From Halococcus agarilyticus (GTDB taxonomy: Archaea; Halobacteriota; Halobacteria; Halobacteriales; Halococcaceae): DNA of 64,000 nucleotides. A program made the translations under genes and the position numbers. The stretch is taken from positions 186,001 to 250,000 of the forward strand of contig NZ_BAFM01000001.1 of NCBI RefSeq assembly GCF_000334895.1, read 5' to 3'. Below the pieces are notes generated by a model, which saw nothing but the letters and a program-made list of their open reading frames with translations, was not told the origin of the DNA and made no database searches. Below, piece by piece: positions 41,806-49,864 of this stretch. Each line of letters starts with the position of its first letter. Position 1 is the stretch's first letter.

Positions 41806-43134
41806 CTACTCCCGGATCGCGTCGAGTAGTAGGGTCGCGCCGAGGTCGATCTCGCGCTCGGTGACGTCGAGCGGCGGGAGGATGCGGAGGGTCTTGTGAC
41901 CGCAGGCCAGCGTGAGCAGCCCCTGCTCGAACGCGCGTTCGAGCGCGCCGTCACGCTGCTCGGGAGTGTCGAACTCGAGCGCCAGCATCAGGCCCGTGCC
42001 GCGCACGTCGATCACGGGTTCGGGGTCGGCGTCGACGACGCGCTCGACGAACTGGCGACCCCGCTTGGTGGCGTTCGCGAGGAGATCGTGTTCCCGGATG
42101 GCGTCGATCGTGAGCGCGCCCTGCATCGAGGAGAGGATGTCGCCCGCGCCCCACGTCGAGGAGAGCCGGCCCTCCTCCTCGGGGAAGACGTCCGACCGGG
42201 AGATCGTCGCTCCCACACGAAGCCCCTTCGCGGCGGTGATGACGTCGGGCTCGATCGGGTAGTGATCCGCACCCCACCACTCACCCGTTCGTCCCATTCC
42301 CGACTGGATCTCGTCGGCCACCAGCGCGATGTCGTACTCCTCGCAGACAGCGGCGACCTCCGACGCGAACGCCTCGCTCGGCGGGTAGTACCCGCCCTCG
42401 CCCTGGATCGGTTCCATGATAAGGTAGGCGACCTCATCGGGCGCGACCGAGCCGGCGGCCTCACTCAGCATCCGGCGGAGCTGTGAGGTGTCACCGGCGA
42501 AGAAACCACACGAGCAGGAGTCGGCGTCACAGGATCGATCGCGGCAGAACGGCACGTCGTGGATTCCCGCAATTTCGGGAAAGTCGTGGCGGTAGACCTG
42601 TTTCGAGCGGTTGAGCGAGAGCGCGCCGAGCGTTCGGCCGTGGAACGCGCCCTCGAAGGTGATGCCGTAGGAGCCCCCGCCGTCGTAGCAGATCTTGATC
42701 GCGTTCTCGACCGCCTCCGCGCCGGAGTTCGACAGAAAGACCCTGTCCATCCCGTACTCGCCGGTGATGTCGGTCAGTCGCTCCATCAGTCCCGCCGGCC
42801 CCGGGAAGTCGGGATCGTCGGCCGGTCCCGATCCCACATAAAAGTCGTGACCCGCGATCTTCAGTGGATCCACGAGATCGAACTCCGCCATCGGCTCCAT
42901 GATCTTGGGGTTGTTGTACCCGAGCGGTGCGGCCCCGACGTGACAGGTGAAATCCATCAGGACGTTGCCGTCGACGTCGGTGCAGAACGGGCCGTCAGCG
43001 GGGGCGGTCGGGTCCCAGACGAACTCGTAGACGTGGGTGCTCGGCGCGGCGACGCGGTGCTGGCGATCGACCCAGTCCCTCGCGCGCTCGCCCGGGAACC
43101 CCCGGACGCGCGGCTCCGCAGTAGCGCGGTCCAT
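41806..43134 (-). CDS. Class III PLP-dependent aminotransferase
   Basis: 442 residues. The type I-fold aminotransferase has FLSNSGAEAVENAIKI, MEPIQGEGGYYPP and VADEIQSGMGRTGEWWGADH. The PLP-binding lysine is Lys303 (VITAAKGLRVGATI), and the late ILPPLDVTEREID closes it. The closest match is the 4-aminobutyrate/ornithine aminotransferase group. A cysteine-rich insert FCRDRSCDADSCSCG near residue 200 is unusual. With the Liv transport operon upstream it may degrade an amino acid, such as a branched-chain or omega-amino substrate. It follows padR by 59 bp on the same strand. Confidence 0.87.
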   Translation of the reverse strand: MDRATAEPRVRGFPGERARDWVDRQHRVAAPSTHVYEFVWDPTAPADGPFCTDVDGNVLMDFTCHVGAAPLGYNNPKIMEPMAEFDLVDPLKIAGHDFYVGSGPADDPDFPGPAGLMERLTDITGEYGMDRVFLSNSGAEAVENAIKICYDGGGSYGITFEGAFHGRTLGALSLNRSKQVYRHDFPEIAGIHDVPFCRDRSCDADSCSCGFFAGDTSQLRRMLSEAAGSVAPDEVAYLIMEPIQGEGGYYPPSEAFASEVAAVCEEYDIALVADEIQSGMGRTGEWWGADHYPIEPDVITAAKGLRVGATISRSDVFPEEEGRLSSTWGAGDILSSMQGALTIDAIREHDLLANATKRGRQFVERVVDADPEPVIDVRGTGLMLALEFDTPEQRDGALERAFEQGLLTLACGHKTLRILPPLDVTEREIDLGATLLLDAIRE

Positions 43135-43193
43135 GTCGCAGCCGGGCGGGCCGGGTTCTTAACTAATTCGTTGTGGTTCGCGCAACTCTTGCA

Positions 43194-43469
43194 TCAGACG
43201 TCGACGTACTGTGACTCCCACTCGCGTCTCGCCTCGATCTCGCGCCGCCCTCGTCGAGTGAGGTCGTAGTAGTTGGTCCGCCGGTCGAGCTGCCCCTTCT
43301 CGACGAGTCCCTTCTCGACGAGCGTGTCGAGGTTCGGGTACAGCCGGCCGTGGTGGATCTCGGTCTCGTAGTACTCCTCGAGTTCGTCCTTGACCGCGAG
43401 ACCGTGTGGCTCGTCCTGGCCCGCGATGGTGTACAGCAGGTCGCGCTGGAAGCCGGTGAGGTCGTGCAT
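43194..43469 (-). CDS. PadR-family winged-helix regulator
   Basis: 91 residues from the ATG at 43469. It reads LTGFQRDLLYTIAGQDEPHG, LAVKDELEEYYETEIHHGRL, then YPNLDTLVEKGLVEK and RRTNYYDLTRRGRREI: the standard PadR winged-helix with no C-terminal dimer domain. It precedes the aminotransferase on the same strand and would bind the palindromes at 43477-43521 to control itself and that gene. A box A (tttatgat, minus strand, 43497-43504) lies about 31 nt upstream, fitting a nearly leaderless start. Confidence 0.87.
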   Translation of the reverse strand: MHDLTGFQRDLLYTIAGQDEPHGLAVKDELEEYYETEIHHGRLYPNLDTLVEKGLVEKGQLDRRTNYYDLTRRGRREIEARREWESQYVDV

Positions 43470-43476
43470 GTCCCAT

Positions 43477-43521
43477 CGGACAGTATGTGTTTGATTATCA
43501 TAAACATGACGGAACTGTCCG
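43477..43521. promoter_or_regulatory. Nested inverted repeats over the padR promoter (candidate operator)
   Basis: An 8-bp inverted repeat cggacagt (43477-43484) / actgtccg (43514-43521), 29 bp apart, encloses a near-palindrome tgtttgattatcataaaca (43488-43506) that covers the padR box A. Such positioning would block TATA-box recognition, as expected for an autoregulated PadR repressor. The outer repeat could be a second half-site pair or a secondary site. Confidence 0.55.
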
Positions 43522-43541
43522 TCATCGAGGAGGACGAAGCC

Positions 43542-43590
43542 ACCGAGAATCCGGGCCACGAATCGTGTTCGTGGCGGTTCGATTCTCGGT
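43542..43590. terminator. Large imperfect stem-loop between livF and padR
   Basis: Outer stem accgagaatc (43542-43551) pairs with gattctcggt (43581-43590). An inner stem ccacgaa/ttcgtgg (43556-43562/43568-43574) has a 5-nt loop. It lies about 190 nt downstream of the livF stop on the minus strand, so it may end or protect the liv mRNA 3' end. No clear U-run follows on that strand, so a processing site or small RNA is also possible. Confidence 0.4.
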
Positions 43591-43782
43591 CGCCGTGCTC
43601 GTATCAGACTCGACATTACCATCAACCTTGCGAGACGTGCGTCACGGTATGGTCTACCGTGAACGGATACGAGCGCCGGCGTCACCATCGCGCAGTGGAT
43701 CGTCTTGCCAGCCGTCACGGTCGACACCCACCGTGGTGGGCCGTTCGATGGACGACGCTCCGCGAGTCCGCTCGCGACCCGA

Positions 43783-44493
43783 TCAGCCGCCGAGGTACAG
43801 CTCCGAGACCTCGGGGTTGTCGAGGAGCGTATCGGCGTCGTCGGCGTACGCGACCGATCCCTGGTCGAGGACGTACCCCCGCTCGGCGATCGAGAGCGCC
43901 TTGCGCGCGTTCTGCTCGACCATCAAGATCGCCGTGCCCATCGCGTTGACCGCCTCGACGTCGGCGAACACCTCGTCGGCGGTGTTGGGCGCGAGCCCGG
44001 CGGAGGGTTCGTCGACGAGCAGGACGTCGGGCTCCATCACGAGGGCGCGCGCGAACGCGAGCACCTGGCGCTGACCTCCCGAGAGGGTGCGAGCCTTCGC
44101 GCTTCGCTTCTCCGAGACGATCGAAAAGCGGTCGTAGAGCTCGTCGATCACCGGGCCGAGGTCGTCGTCGCGGGCAGTCCCGCCCATCCGGAGGTTCTCC
44201 TCGACGGTGAGCGAGCCGAACACGTTCTGGGTCTGGGGCACGTAGCCGATCCCCGCCCGAACGATGTCCTCGGGGGCCATCCCGCCGATCTCGTCGCCGT
44301 GATACCTGACCGCGCCGCGCCACGGCGTCAACAGCCCGAACACCGTTCGCAAGACTGTGGACTTCCCGGCCCCGTTGGGACCGATCAGACAGGCGATCCC
44401 GTCGGCGTCGAGCGTCAAGGAGAGATCGTCGAGCACCTGGACGTCGCCGTAGCCGCTGTCGACGTTCTCGACGGCGAGGATAGGTGAGGTCAT
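43783..44493 (-). CDS. livF: Branched-chain amino-acid ABC transporter ATPase LivF
   Basis: 236 residues. Walker A is GPNGAGKST near residue 38, the ABC signature LSGGQRQVLAFARAL, Walker B VLLVDEPSAGL, and the H-loop-like MVEQNARKALSIAERGYVL closes it. The sequence is of the shorter LivF type that binds the LivG partner at the membrane domains. It hydrolyses ATP to drive uptake of branched-chain amino acids or related compounds. It is the last gene of the liv operon and starts right next to the livG stop. Confidence 0.93.
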   Translation of the reverse strand: MTSPILAVENVDSGYGDVQVLDDLSLTLDADGIACLIGPNGAGKSTVLRTVFGLLTPWRGAVRYHGDEIGGMAPEDIVRAGIGYVPQTQNVFGSLTVEENLRMGGTARDDDLGPVIDELYDRFSIVSEKRSAKARTLSGGQRQVLAFARALVMEPDVLLVDEPSAGLAPNTADEVFADVEAVNAMGTAILMVEQNARKALSIAERGYVLDQGSVAYADDADTLLDNPEVSELYLGG

Positions 44494-45312
44494 CTATCCG
44501 CCCCCGCCGAGATAGGCGTCGATCACCCGGTCGTCCTCGCGGATCGCCTCGGGCGCGCCCTCGACGAGCACGCTCCCCTGATCGAGCACGATGATCGGGT
44601 CGGCGAGGTGCATGATGAACTCCATGTCGTGTTCGATGATCAGGAAGGTGACGCCCGCTTCGTTGAGCGCGGCGATCCGGTCGCGGAGCTCGTTGGCGAG
44701 CGTGGGGTTGACGCCGGCGACCGGCTCGTCGAGCAGCAGGATCTCGGGCTCGGCGAGCATCGCGCGGGCGAGCTCGACCAGCTTCAGCTGCCCCCCGGAA
44801 AGCTCGGTCGCGGGCTGGGTCGCGAGGTGGCCGATCTCGAACTGTTCGAGGATGCGCTGGGCGTCGGCGAGCGTCGCGCGCTCCTGGTCGGTCACCCGAT
44901 CCCCGGCGGTGAACAGCGCACGAAAGGACTCGCCGACCTGGGACTGGGCTCCGACCAGCATCGCCTCGCGGACGGTCATCCCCTCCAGCTTCCGTGGCGT
45001 CTGAAAGGTCCGAATGAGACCGTGGTCGGCGATCTCGTGGGGCTTGCGGTCGCTCACGTCCGTGCCATCGACCGCCACCGAGCCCCCATCCGCATCGTAG
45101 AATCCCGTGACGAGGTTGAACAGCGTCGACTTGCCCGCACCGTTCGGCCCGATCATCCCCGTGATCGTGCCGCGCTCGACGGTAAAGGAGGCGTCGTCGG
45201 CGGCCACGAGCCCCCCGAACGTCTTTCGCAGTCCCTCGACGTCGAGAACGACGTCCGACTTCTCGCGGTTCGCGCCGTCGTGGATCGCCCTCGATCCTTC
45301 GCTCTCACTCAT
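44494..45312 (-). CDS. livG: Branched-chain amino-acid ABC transporter ATPase LivG
   Basis: 272 residues. It contains Walker A GPNGAGKST, signature LSGGQLKLVELARAML, Walker B ILLLDEPVAGVN, and the family-specific EHDMEFIMHLADPIIVLDQG. It has the LivG-type insertion before the signature motif. It overlaps the livM 3' end by eight bases, so translation is coupled. With LivF it powers the LivHM channel. The N-terminal about 20 acidic residues extend beyond the usual start. Confidence 0.93.
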   Translation of the reverse strand: MSESEGSRAIHDGANREKSDVVLDVEGLRKTFGGLVAADDASFTVERGTITGMIGPNGAGKSTLFNLVTGFYDADGGSVAVDGTDVSDRKPHEIADHGLIRTFQTPRKLEGMTVREAMLVGAQSQVGESFRALFTAGDRVTDQERATLADAQRILEQFEIGHLATQPATELSGGQLKLVELARAMLAEPEILLLDEPVAGVNPTLANELRDRIAALNEAGVTFLIIEHDMEFIMHLADPIIVLDQGSVLVEGAPEAIREDDRVIDAYLGGGG

Positions 45313-46660
45313 CGCGGTCGTCCTCCGTACTCCGATCGTCCCCCGTTGCGTGCCGTTCGTCTCCCCCAGCGCTTCGATCGCCTCCCGTCGTGCTCGGCTC
45401 GTCCGCCTCCGCGTTCCCCCCGTCCGCCGGGGTTTCGGTCGGATGGGAGCCAGGCGCGGCGCGCCCGCCGGCCGGGGTGTCGTCGTCGAGCGCCGCCGGC
45501 CAGATGAGTTCGCGCTGTGGCGGAAGGATACCTTCGGGACGGAACCGCATCACGAGCACGATGAGCAGTCCGATGACGAGCAATCGCGTCGACGCGAAGT
45601 TGCCGACCACCGTGGCGTAGGTGGACTCGATCACGCCGAGCGCGCTCGGGAGGTCGACCGGCAGCGTCGCCGGGAAGGCGTTGCCGAGAAATCGGGTGCC
45701 TTCCTGGATAGCGACGATGACGAACCCGCCGAAGATCGCACCGCGGTTCGAGCCGCTGCCGCCGAGGATGACCGCGATCCAGACGTAGAAGGTGTTGATC
45801 GGTTCGAGGTCGCCGGGGCTCACGAACAGGTTGAGGTGGGTGTAGAACACGCCCGCGAGCGCCATGATCACGCTGCCGAGCACGAACGACTGCATCTTGA
45901 ACGCGTAGGTGTTCTTCCCGAGCGCCTCCGCGAGGTCCTCGTCCGAGCGGATCGTCCGGAGGACCCGGCCCCACGGCGAGCGATGCACCCGGCGGAGGAG
46001 GAGGTAGGTGACGGCGACGAAGATCGTCACGAGCGCCACGTTGAGCGACGACTGCCAGAACGACTGGCCGAGCACGATCGGGCTTCCTGGAATGATTTCG
46101 ATGCGGATGCCCGGCATCGCCTGGGGGAACGTTTCGAGCACGGGCCACCCCTCGAAGAACCCGGGAATCGATCGAACGCCCGCGCTCCCGTTGGTCCACT
46201 CGTTCTGGTTGAGCACGATCAGCCGGACGACCTCCGCGAGGCCGAGCGACGCGATGGCGAGGTAGTCCGCGCGGAGCCGGAGCGTCGGGATCCCGATGAG
46301 GACGGCGACGACCGCCGCGAGGGCGAGCCCGACGACGAGCCCGATCAGGGGGTTGAACCCGCCAGCGAGGGGCGAGGAGTCGGCGGTCAACAGTGCGGTT
46401 CCGTAGGCTCCGAGCCCGAAGAACGCGGCGACCGAGAAGTTGATCAGTCCCGTGTACCCCCACTGGGCGTTCAGGCCGAATGAAAGCAGCACGTACATCC
46501 CGACCAGTCCGAGGAGGTAGAGGAAGTACGCGGGCCCGAGCCCGCCCGAGAACAGTCCGTACAGCAGGAGGAGGGAGACGACGGCGATGAAGCCAGCGAC
46601 GCCCCGTTCGGCGCGGGTCAGGTCGGCGACGGCGCTCCGTGGCCTGGTGAGTGCGCTCAC
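45305..46660 (-). CDS. livM: Branched-chain amino-acid ABC transporter permease LivM, with acidic C-terminal tail
   Basis: 451 residues from a GTG at 46660 that overlaps the livH stop as GTGA. The permease core holds many membrane segments. The typical LivM motif is seen in YADYLAIASLGLAEVVRLIV-like text (LRADYLAIASLGLAEVVRLI) and SVAAFFGLGAYGTALL. After FRPEGILPPQRELIW, a hydrophilic tail of about 70 residues rich in Gly, Asp, Thr and Ser follows to the stop; ordinary LivM ends near here. The tail is probably cytoplasmic and may be a halophilic extension. It forms the channel with LivH. Confidence 0.9.
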   Translation of the reverse strand: MSALTRPRSAVADLTRAERGVAGFIAVVSLLLLYGLFSGGLGPAYFLYLLGLVGMYVLLSFGLNAQWGYTGLINFSVAAFFGLGAYGTALLTADSSPLAGGFNPLIGLVVGLALAAVVAVLIGIPTLRLRADYLAIASLGLAEVVRLIVLNQNEWTNGSAGVRSIPGFFEGWPVLETFPQAMPGIRIEIIPGSPIVLGQSFWQSSLNVALVTIFVAVTYLLLRRVHRSPWGRVLRTIRSDEDLAEALGKNTYAFKMQSFVLGSVIMALAGVFYTHLNLFVSPGDLEPINTFYVWIAVILGGSGSNRGAIFGGFVIVAIQEGTRFLGNAFPATLPVDLPSALGVIESTYATVVGNFASTRLLVIGLLIVLVMRFRPEGILPPQRELIWPAALDDDTPAGGRAAPGSHPTETPADGGNAEADEPSTTGGDRSAGGDERHATGDDRSTEDDRDE

Positions 46661-47571
46661 GTCGCCGCCTCCCCGGCGATCCCGCTGGGACGGACGAGCA
46701 ACACCGCGACCATGATGACGAACGCGAGCGCGTTCGCGTACTCGATCCCGATCGGGATGCCGACGTCGGTCAACAGCGGGGTGAGCTGATTCACCATGCC
46801 GATGAGGAACCCGCCGAGCATCGCCCCATAGACGGAGCCGATGCCGCCGAGGATGACCGCGGCGAACACCACGAGAAGGATGTTGAACCCCATCCGCGGC
46901 GAGAGCTGGTTGTAGAGGCCGAGGAAGACCCCACCCGCGCCCGCGAGCCCGGCCCCGATGATCCACGTCCAGAGCTTGACGCGGTTCGTCCGGATGCCGC
47001 TCACCCGCGCGAGGTTCGGGTTGTCGGCGGTGGCGCGCATCTTCCGACCGAGGTCGGTGTACTGGAGGAGAACGTGGAGCGTGCCGACGAGGATCGCCGC
47101 CGACGCGACGATGGCGACGTCGTGGAGCGTCACCCGGATCCCGTAATCGACGAGCGGGTCGATCGGTCGGAGGATCGGGACCCCGAACTCGGTGAAGTCG
47201 GTCCCGAACCCGAGCTGGACGACCGCCCGATAGACGAACGCCACCCCGATCGAGGTGATCAGCATACCGATCGAGCCGGCGTCGAGCGGTTCGTACACCA
47301 GCTTGTGGGTGAGGACCGCGACGACCGCGGCGACCGCAACGCCGACCGCCAGCGCGACGAAGAAGCCGAGCGGGAGCCCGAGCACCGCGATCCCCAGGCC
47401 GCCGACCGAGCCGAAGGTCACGAGCGCGGCGTAGGCCCCGATCGTCATGGTGTCGCCGTGGGCGAAGTTGGCGAAGTCCGCGATGGAGTACACCAGCGAG
47501 AGCCCGATGCTCGCGAGGACGATGATGCTGCTGAACACCAACCCGTTCGCGACGTATTCGAGGACCGACAT
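46657..47571 (-). CDS. livH: Branched-chain amino-acid ABC transporter permease LivH
   Basis: 304 residues with about eight membrane segments. LivH features include the opening YVANGLVFSSIIVLASIGLS, the conserved ADFANFAHGDTMTIGAYAAL and the late GGIGSVYGAMLGGFLIGMV. It is the second permease subunit and pairs with LivM. Its start lies 9 bp downstream of the livK stop. Confidence 0.93.
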   Translation of the reverse strand: MSVLEYVANGLVFSSIIVLASIGLSLVYSIADFANFAHGDTMTIGAYAALVTFGSVGGLGIAVLGLPLGFFVALAVGVAVAAVVAVLTHKLVYEPLDAGSIGMLITSIGVAFVYRAVVQLGFGTDFTEFGVPILRPIDPLVDYGIRVTLHDVAIVASAAILVGTLHVLLQYTDLGRKMRATADNPNLARVSGIRTNRVKLWTWIIGAGLAGAGGVFLGLYNQLSPRMGFNILLVVFAAVILGGIGSVYGAMLGGFLIGMVNQLTPLLTDVGIPIGIEYANALAFVIMVAVLLVRPSGIAGEAAT

Positions 47572-47580
47572 CGACGGGGA

Positions 47581-49008
47581 TCAGCCCTCGATGGTGCCCG
47601 TGGCGACGTACTCGTGGTTTTCGACCGTGAAGATCTGGAGGAACCCCACCGGATCGCCGTTCTCGTCGAAGTCGATCGGCCCGGAGACGCCCTGGTAGTC
47701 GATGTCGCTGGCGGAGCCGTCCTCGCCGAGGGCGTTCATCGCCGCCTCGAAGGTGAGGGCCTCCTCGCCCTCCGGGCGGGTCACGTCGCGAACGGTTTCG
47801 GAAAGCGCCGCGCCGGTGAACTCCTCGGCGGTCGCGATCGACAGCGCCGCGGTGATCACGCAGTCGTAGGCGTAGGCGGACCACGCGGTCGGCGACGCGT
47901 CGTACTCCGACTCGAAGTCCTCGGCGAACGCCTGGTAGTTCTCCTGATCGACCGCCGCCGAGGGGGCCACGATCTTCATTCCGGCGAGGCTCCCCTCGGG
48001 CGTGTTGCCGATGACGTCCGATCCCTTGACCGAGTCCGCACCGTAGAACTGCGCCTCGTAGCCGCTCGAGTACGCCTCCTGGGCCATCGACGTGAACTCC
48101 GGCTGGTAGGTGATGAACAGCCACGCGTCCGCGCCGGCGTCGGCCATCCCCGAGACGACCGACGAGTACGACGACTGGCCCTGGTCGTGGGACTGGTTGT
48201 AGGCGACGTCGCCCTCCCACGCGCTCGTGAACGCGTCGGTGATCCCCTGGCCGTAGTCGTTGTTGATCCACGTGATCGCGACGGAGTCGTAGCCGTCCTC
48301 GGCGATGATGTCCGCCAGCGCCGACGACTGGACGCGACCCGTCGGCGACATCCGGAGCAGGCCCGAGAACTCGGACAGATCGGGGCTCGTGGAGTTCTGG
48401 CTCAACTGGACCACGTCGGTGCCCTGGATCACCGACTCGTAGATGGCGAGCGACACCCCGGAGCCGACCGCACCGATCACGAACGGGACGCCGTTCTGGT
48501 TGACGAGTTTCTGTGCTGCGCTCACGCCCGACTGGGCCTCTGACTGGGAGTCCTCGACGATGATCTCGAGGTCGCGTCCGCCGATGCCGACCTCGTTGAC
48601 CGCGGCGAGCGCGAGGTCCTTCCCGCGCTCGTTTCGCTGGCCGAACGCCGACAGCGAGCCGGTCTGTGAGTCCACCATGCCGATGGTGTACGGGCCGGAG
48701 CCCCCGGCACCGCCATCGCTCTCGTTCCCGGAACTCCCGTCGGTCTCGCCCGCCGCTTCGGTGTCCTCGCCGGTCGCGTTCCCGGCGTCTCCACCCGACC
48801 CTTCGCCGGTGCTCGCAGCGGTCGCCGTGTCGCCGCCGGCTCCGCCTTCGGTCTCCGTCGCGGTGTCGGCTCCGCCGCTGTCGTTGCTGTCGTTCCCGTC
48901 GCCACCGTCGGTCGTGCTGATGCACCCGGCAGTGAGGGCGAGCCCGGCAGTGCCGGCGAGCTTCAGCAGGTCCCGTCGTTTCGGATCGTATCGGTTCTTT
49001 CGTGACAT
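47581..49008 (-). CDS. livK: Branched-chain amino-acid ABC transporter substrate-binding lipoprotein LivK
   Basis: 475 residues. It has a Tat-type start KRRDLLK (10-16) and lipobox TAGC (26-29), so it is anchored by a lipid at Cys29 outside the cell. A Gly/Asp/Thr/Glu-rich linker runs to about residue 97. The periplasmic-binding-type fold follows (YTIGMVDSQTGSLSAFGQRN, then FVIGAVGSGVSLAIYESVIQ and LSQNSTSPDLSEF). It captures the amino acid and delivers it to LivHM. It is the first gene of livKHMGF, with a promoter presumably in the 400-bp gap upstream. A gatacaag-like word on the minus strand near 49052 is a weak box A. Confidence 0.93.
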   Translation of the reverse strand: MSRKNRYDPKRRDLLKLAGTAGLALTAGCISTTDGGDGNDSNDSGGADTATETEGGAGGDTATAASTGEGSGGDAGNATGEDTEAAGETDGSSGNESDGGAGGSGPYTIGMVDSQTGSLSAFGQRNERGKDLALAAVNEVGIGGRDLEIIVEDSQSEAQSGVSAAQKLVNQNGVPFVIGAVGSGVSLAIYESVIQGTDVVQLSQNSTSPDLSEFSGLLRMSPTGRVQSSALADIIAEDGYDSVAITWINNDYGQGITDAFTSAWEGDVAYNQSHDQGQSSYSSVVSGMADAGADAWLFITYQPEFTSMAQEAYSSGYEAQFYGADSVKGSDVIGNTPEGSLAGMKIVAPSAAVDQENYQAFAEDFESEYDASPTAWSAYAYDCVITAALSIATAEEFTGAALSETVRDVTRPEGEEALTFEAAMNALGEDGSASDIDYQGVSGPIDFDENGDPVGFLQIFTVENHEYVATGTIEG

Positions 49009-49408
49009 ACGAGCTATCGGTTTGGTATGGAGCGTGGTAACGTCTTGTATCTTCCGGGGGTGTCCGGGACACCGCGAACCTGGTGTCGGTCGTGGGGGCC
49101 GCGAAGCGTGCTTGCGACTCGTCCGCGACGGATCGTTTCTCTCCCCGTCACCCGAGTCACCGCGCGCCGAACCTGATGTTCATCGACGAACCCGAGAGCC
49201 GCCGCTGCTGGGATACCTGTCGCCTCGACTCCGGGGTGGATTCAGCCCCGGCTGATCGGTTCTGTTCGATGGAAAGCGGCCGACGCGGGAGAAAAGCCCA
49301 CGTCGGCAGCTTGCCGCCCTGAATTGGTCCCCGCTGACGCTTCGGCCCTCCAAGCGAAGCGTCACTCATACCCAACGGTCAGTCACACTTAACGCTATCG
49401 GCCGGTGG
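49009..49408. other. Intergenic region upstream of livK
   Basis: No gene is seen. The minus strand carries the livK promoter near 49045-49060 (a weak box A). On the other side lies an inverted segment with acgcttcgg/ccaagcgaagcgt (about 49337-49364), a possible hairpin on the minus strand behind the 48-residue gene at 49409. Confidence 0.4.
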
Positions 49409-49555
49409 CTACATGTGCTCCTCTTCGAGCGCCCACCCGAGGGCGCGGCGGTAGTAGGTGAACATCTGCCTGACGCCCTCGTGGTTCATCTCCTCGTCCG
49501 CCAGCTCCTCGGCGAGGAACTCGTACTGCTCGCGGATTTCCTCTTCGGAGCGCAT
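49409..49555 (-). CDS. Very small acidic haloarchaeal protein
   Basis: 48 residues read directly: MRSEEEIREQYEFLAEELAD, then EEMNHEGVRQMFTYYRRALG and WALEEEHM. It is entirely helical in appearance with a strong acidic-basic alternation, and resembles small helical proteins of the haloarchaea. The coding quality is good and the start has no rival. The function is unknown. The nearest same-strand gene is livK, about 400 bp downstream. Confidence 0.5.
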   Translation of the reverse strand: MRSEEEIREQYEFLAEELADEEMNHEGVRQMFTYYRRALGWALEEEHM

Positions 49556-49864
49556 ACCTCGGTTACGGGCGAGCGCGTCATGAACCTTGACCCGTCGTCG
49601 GCAATCCGGATCGGCTGCCGTGGACAGATGTTCCTCTATCGACCGAATTTGATCGTCTTCGGATCGTCCCTATGTGCGGTGGCGCGCGGGAGCGCGTCGA
49701 AGACGCGCGACCCATGCGAGGGATGACTGAGCGAGTGAAGCGAGCGAAGGAGTCGGTTGGGGAGGGCGTGGCCTGCAGTCTCTCATTAGAGTCGGGGTCG
49801 TCCCGGAAGGGTCGGTACCGTCGCTAGAGACTACAGCGGCGTGTTTAGCCGCCGCCGGAGAATA
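49556..49864. repeat. Intergenic modular repeat, copy R6 (D module)
   Basis: No gene is visible. The hairpin-like gcgcgtc/gacgcgc pairs at about 49692-49708. The D module follows: tgcgagggatga (49715-49726) and tcggttggggagg (49753-49765) with gcgagtgaagcgagcgaag between. The same pair of words occurs, in order, in the gap 50795-51179 and, reversed, in 8335-8385. The A and B boxes are absent. Confidence 0.6.

Noticed and set aside
45305..49072. One very long 1255-codon frame on the minus strand across livM, livH and livK
   Set aside because: Only its C-terminal third (from 46660 on) codes for LivM. The rest is Arg/His-rich antisense-like text in the frame of livH and livK.
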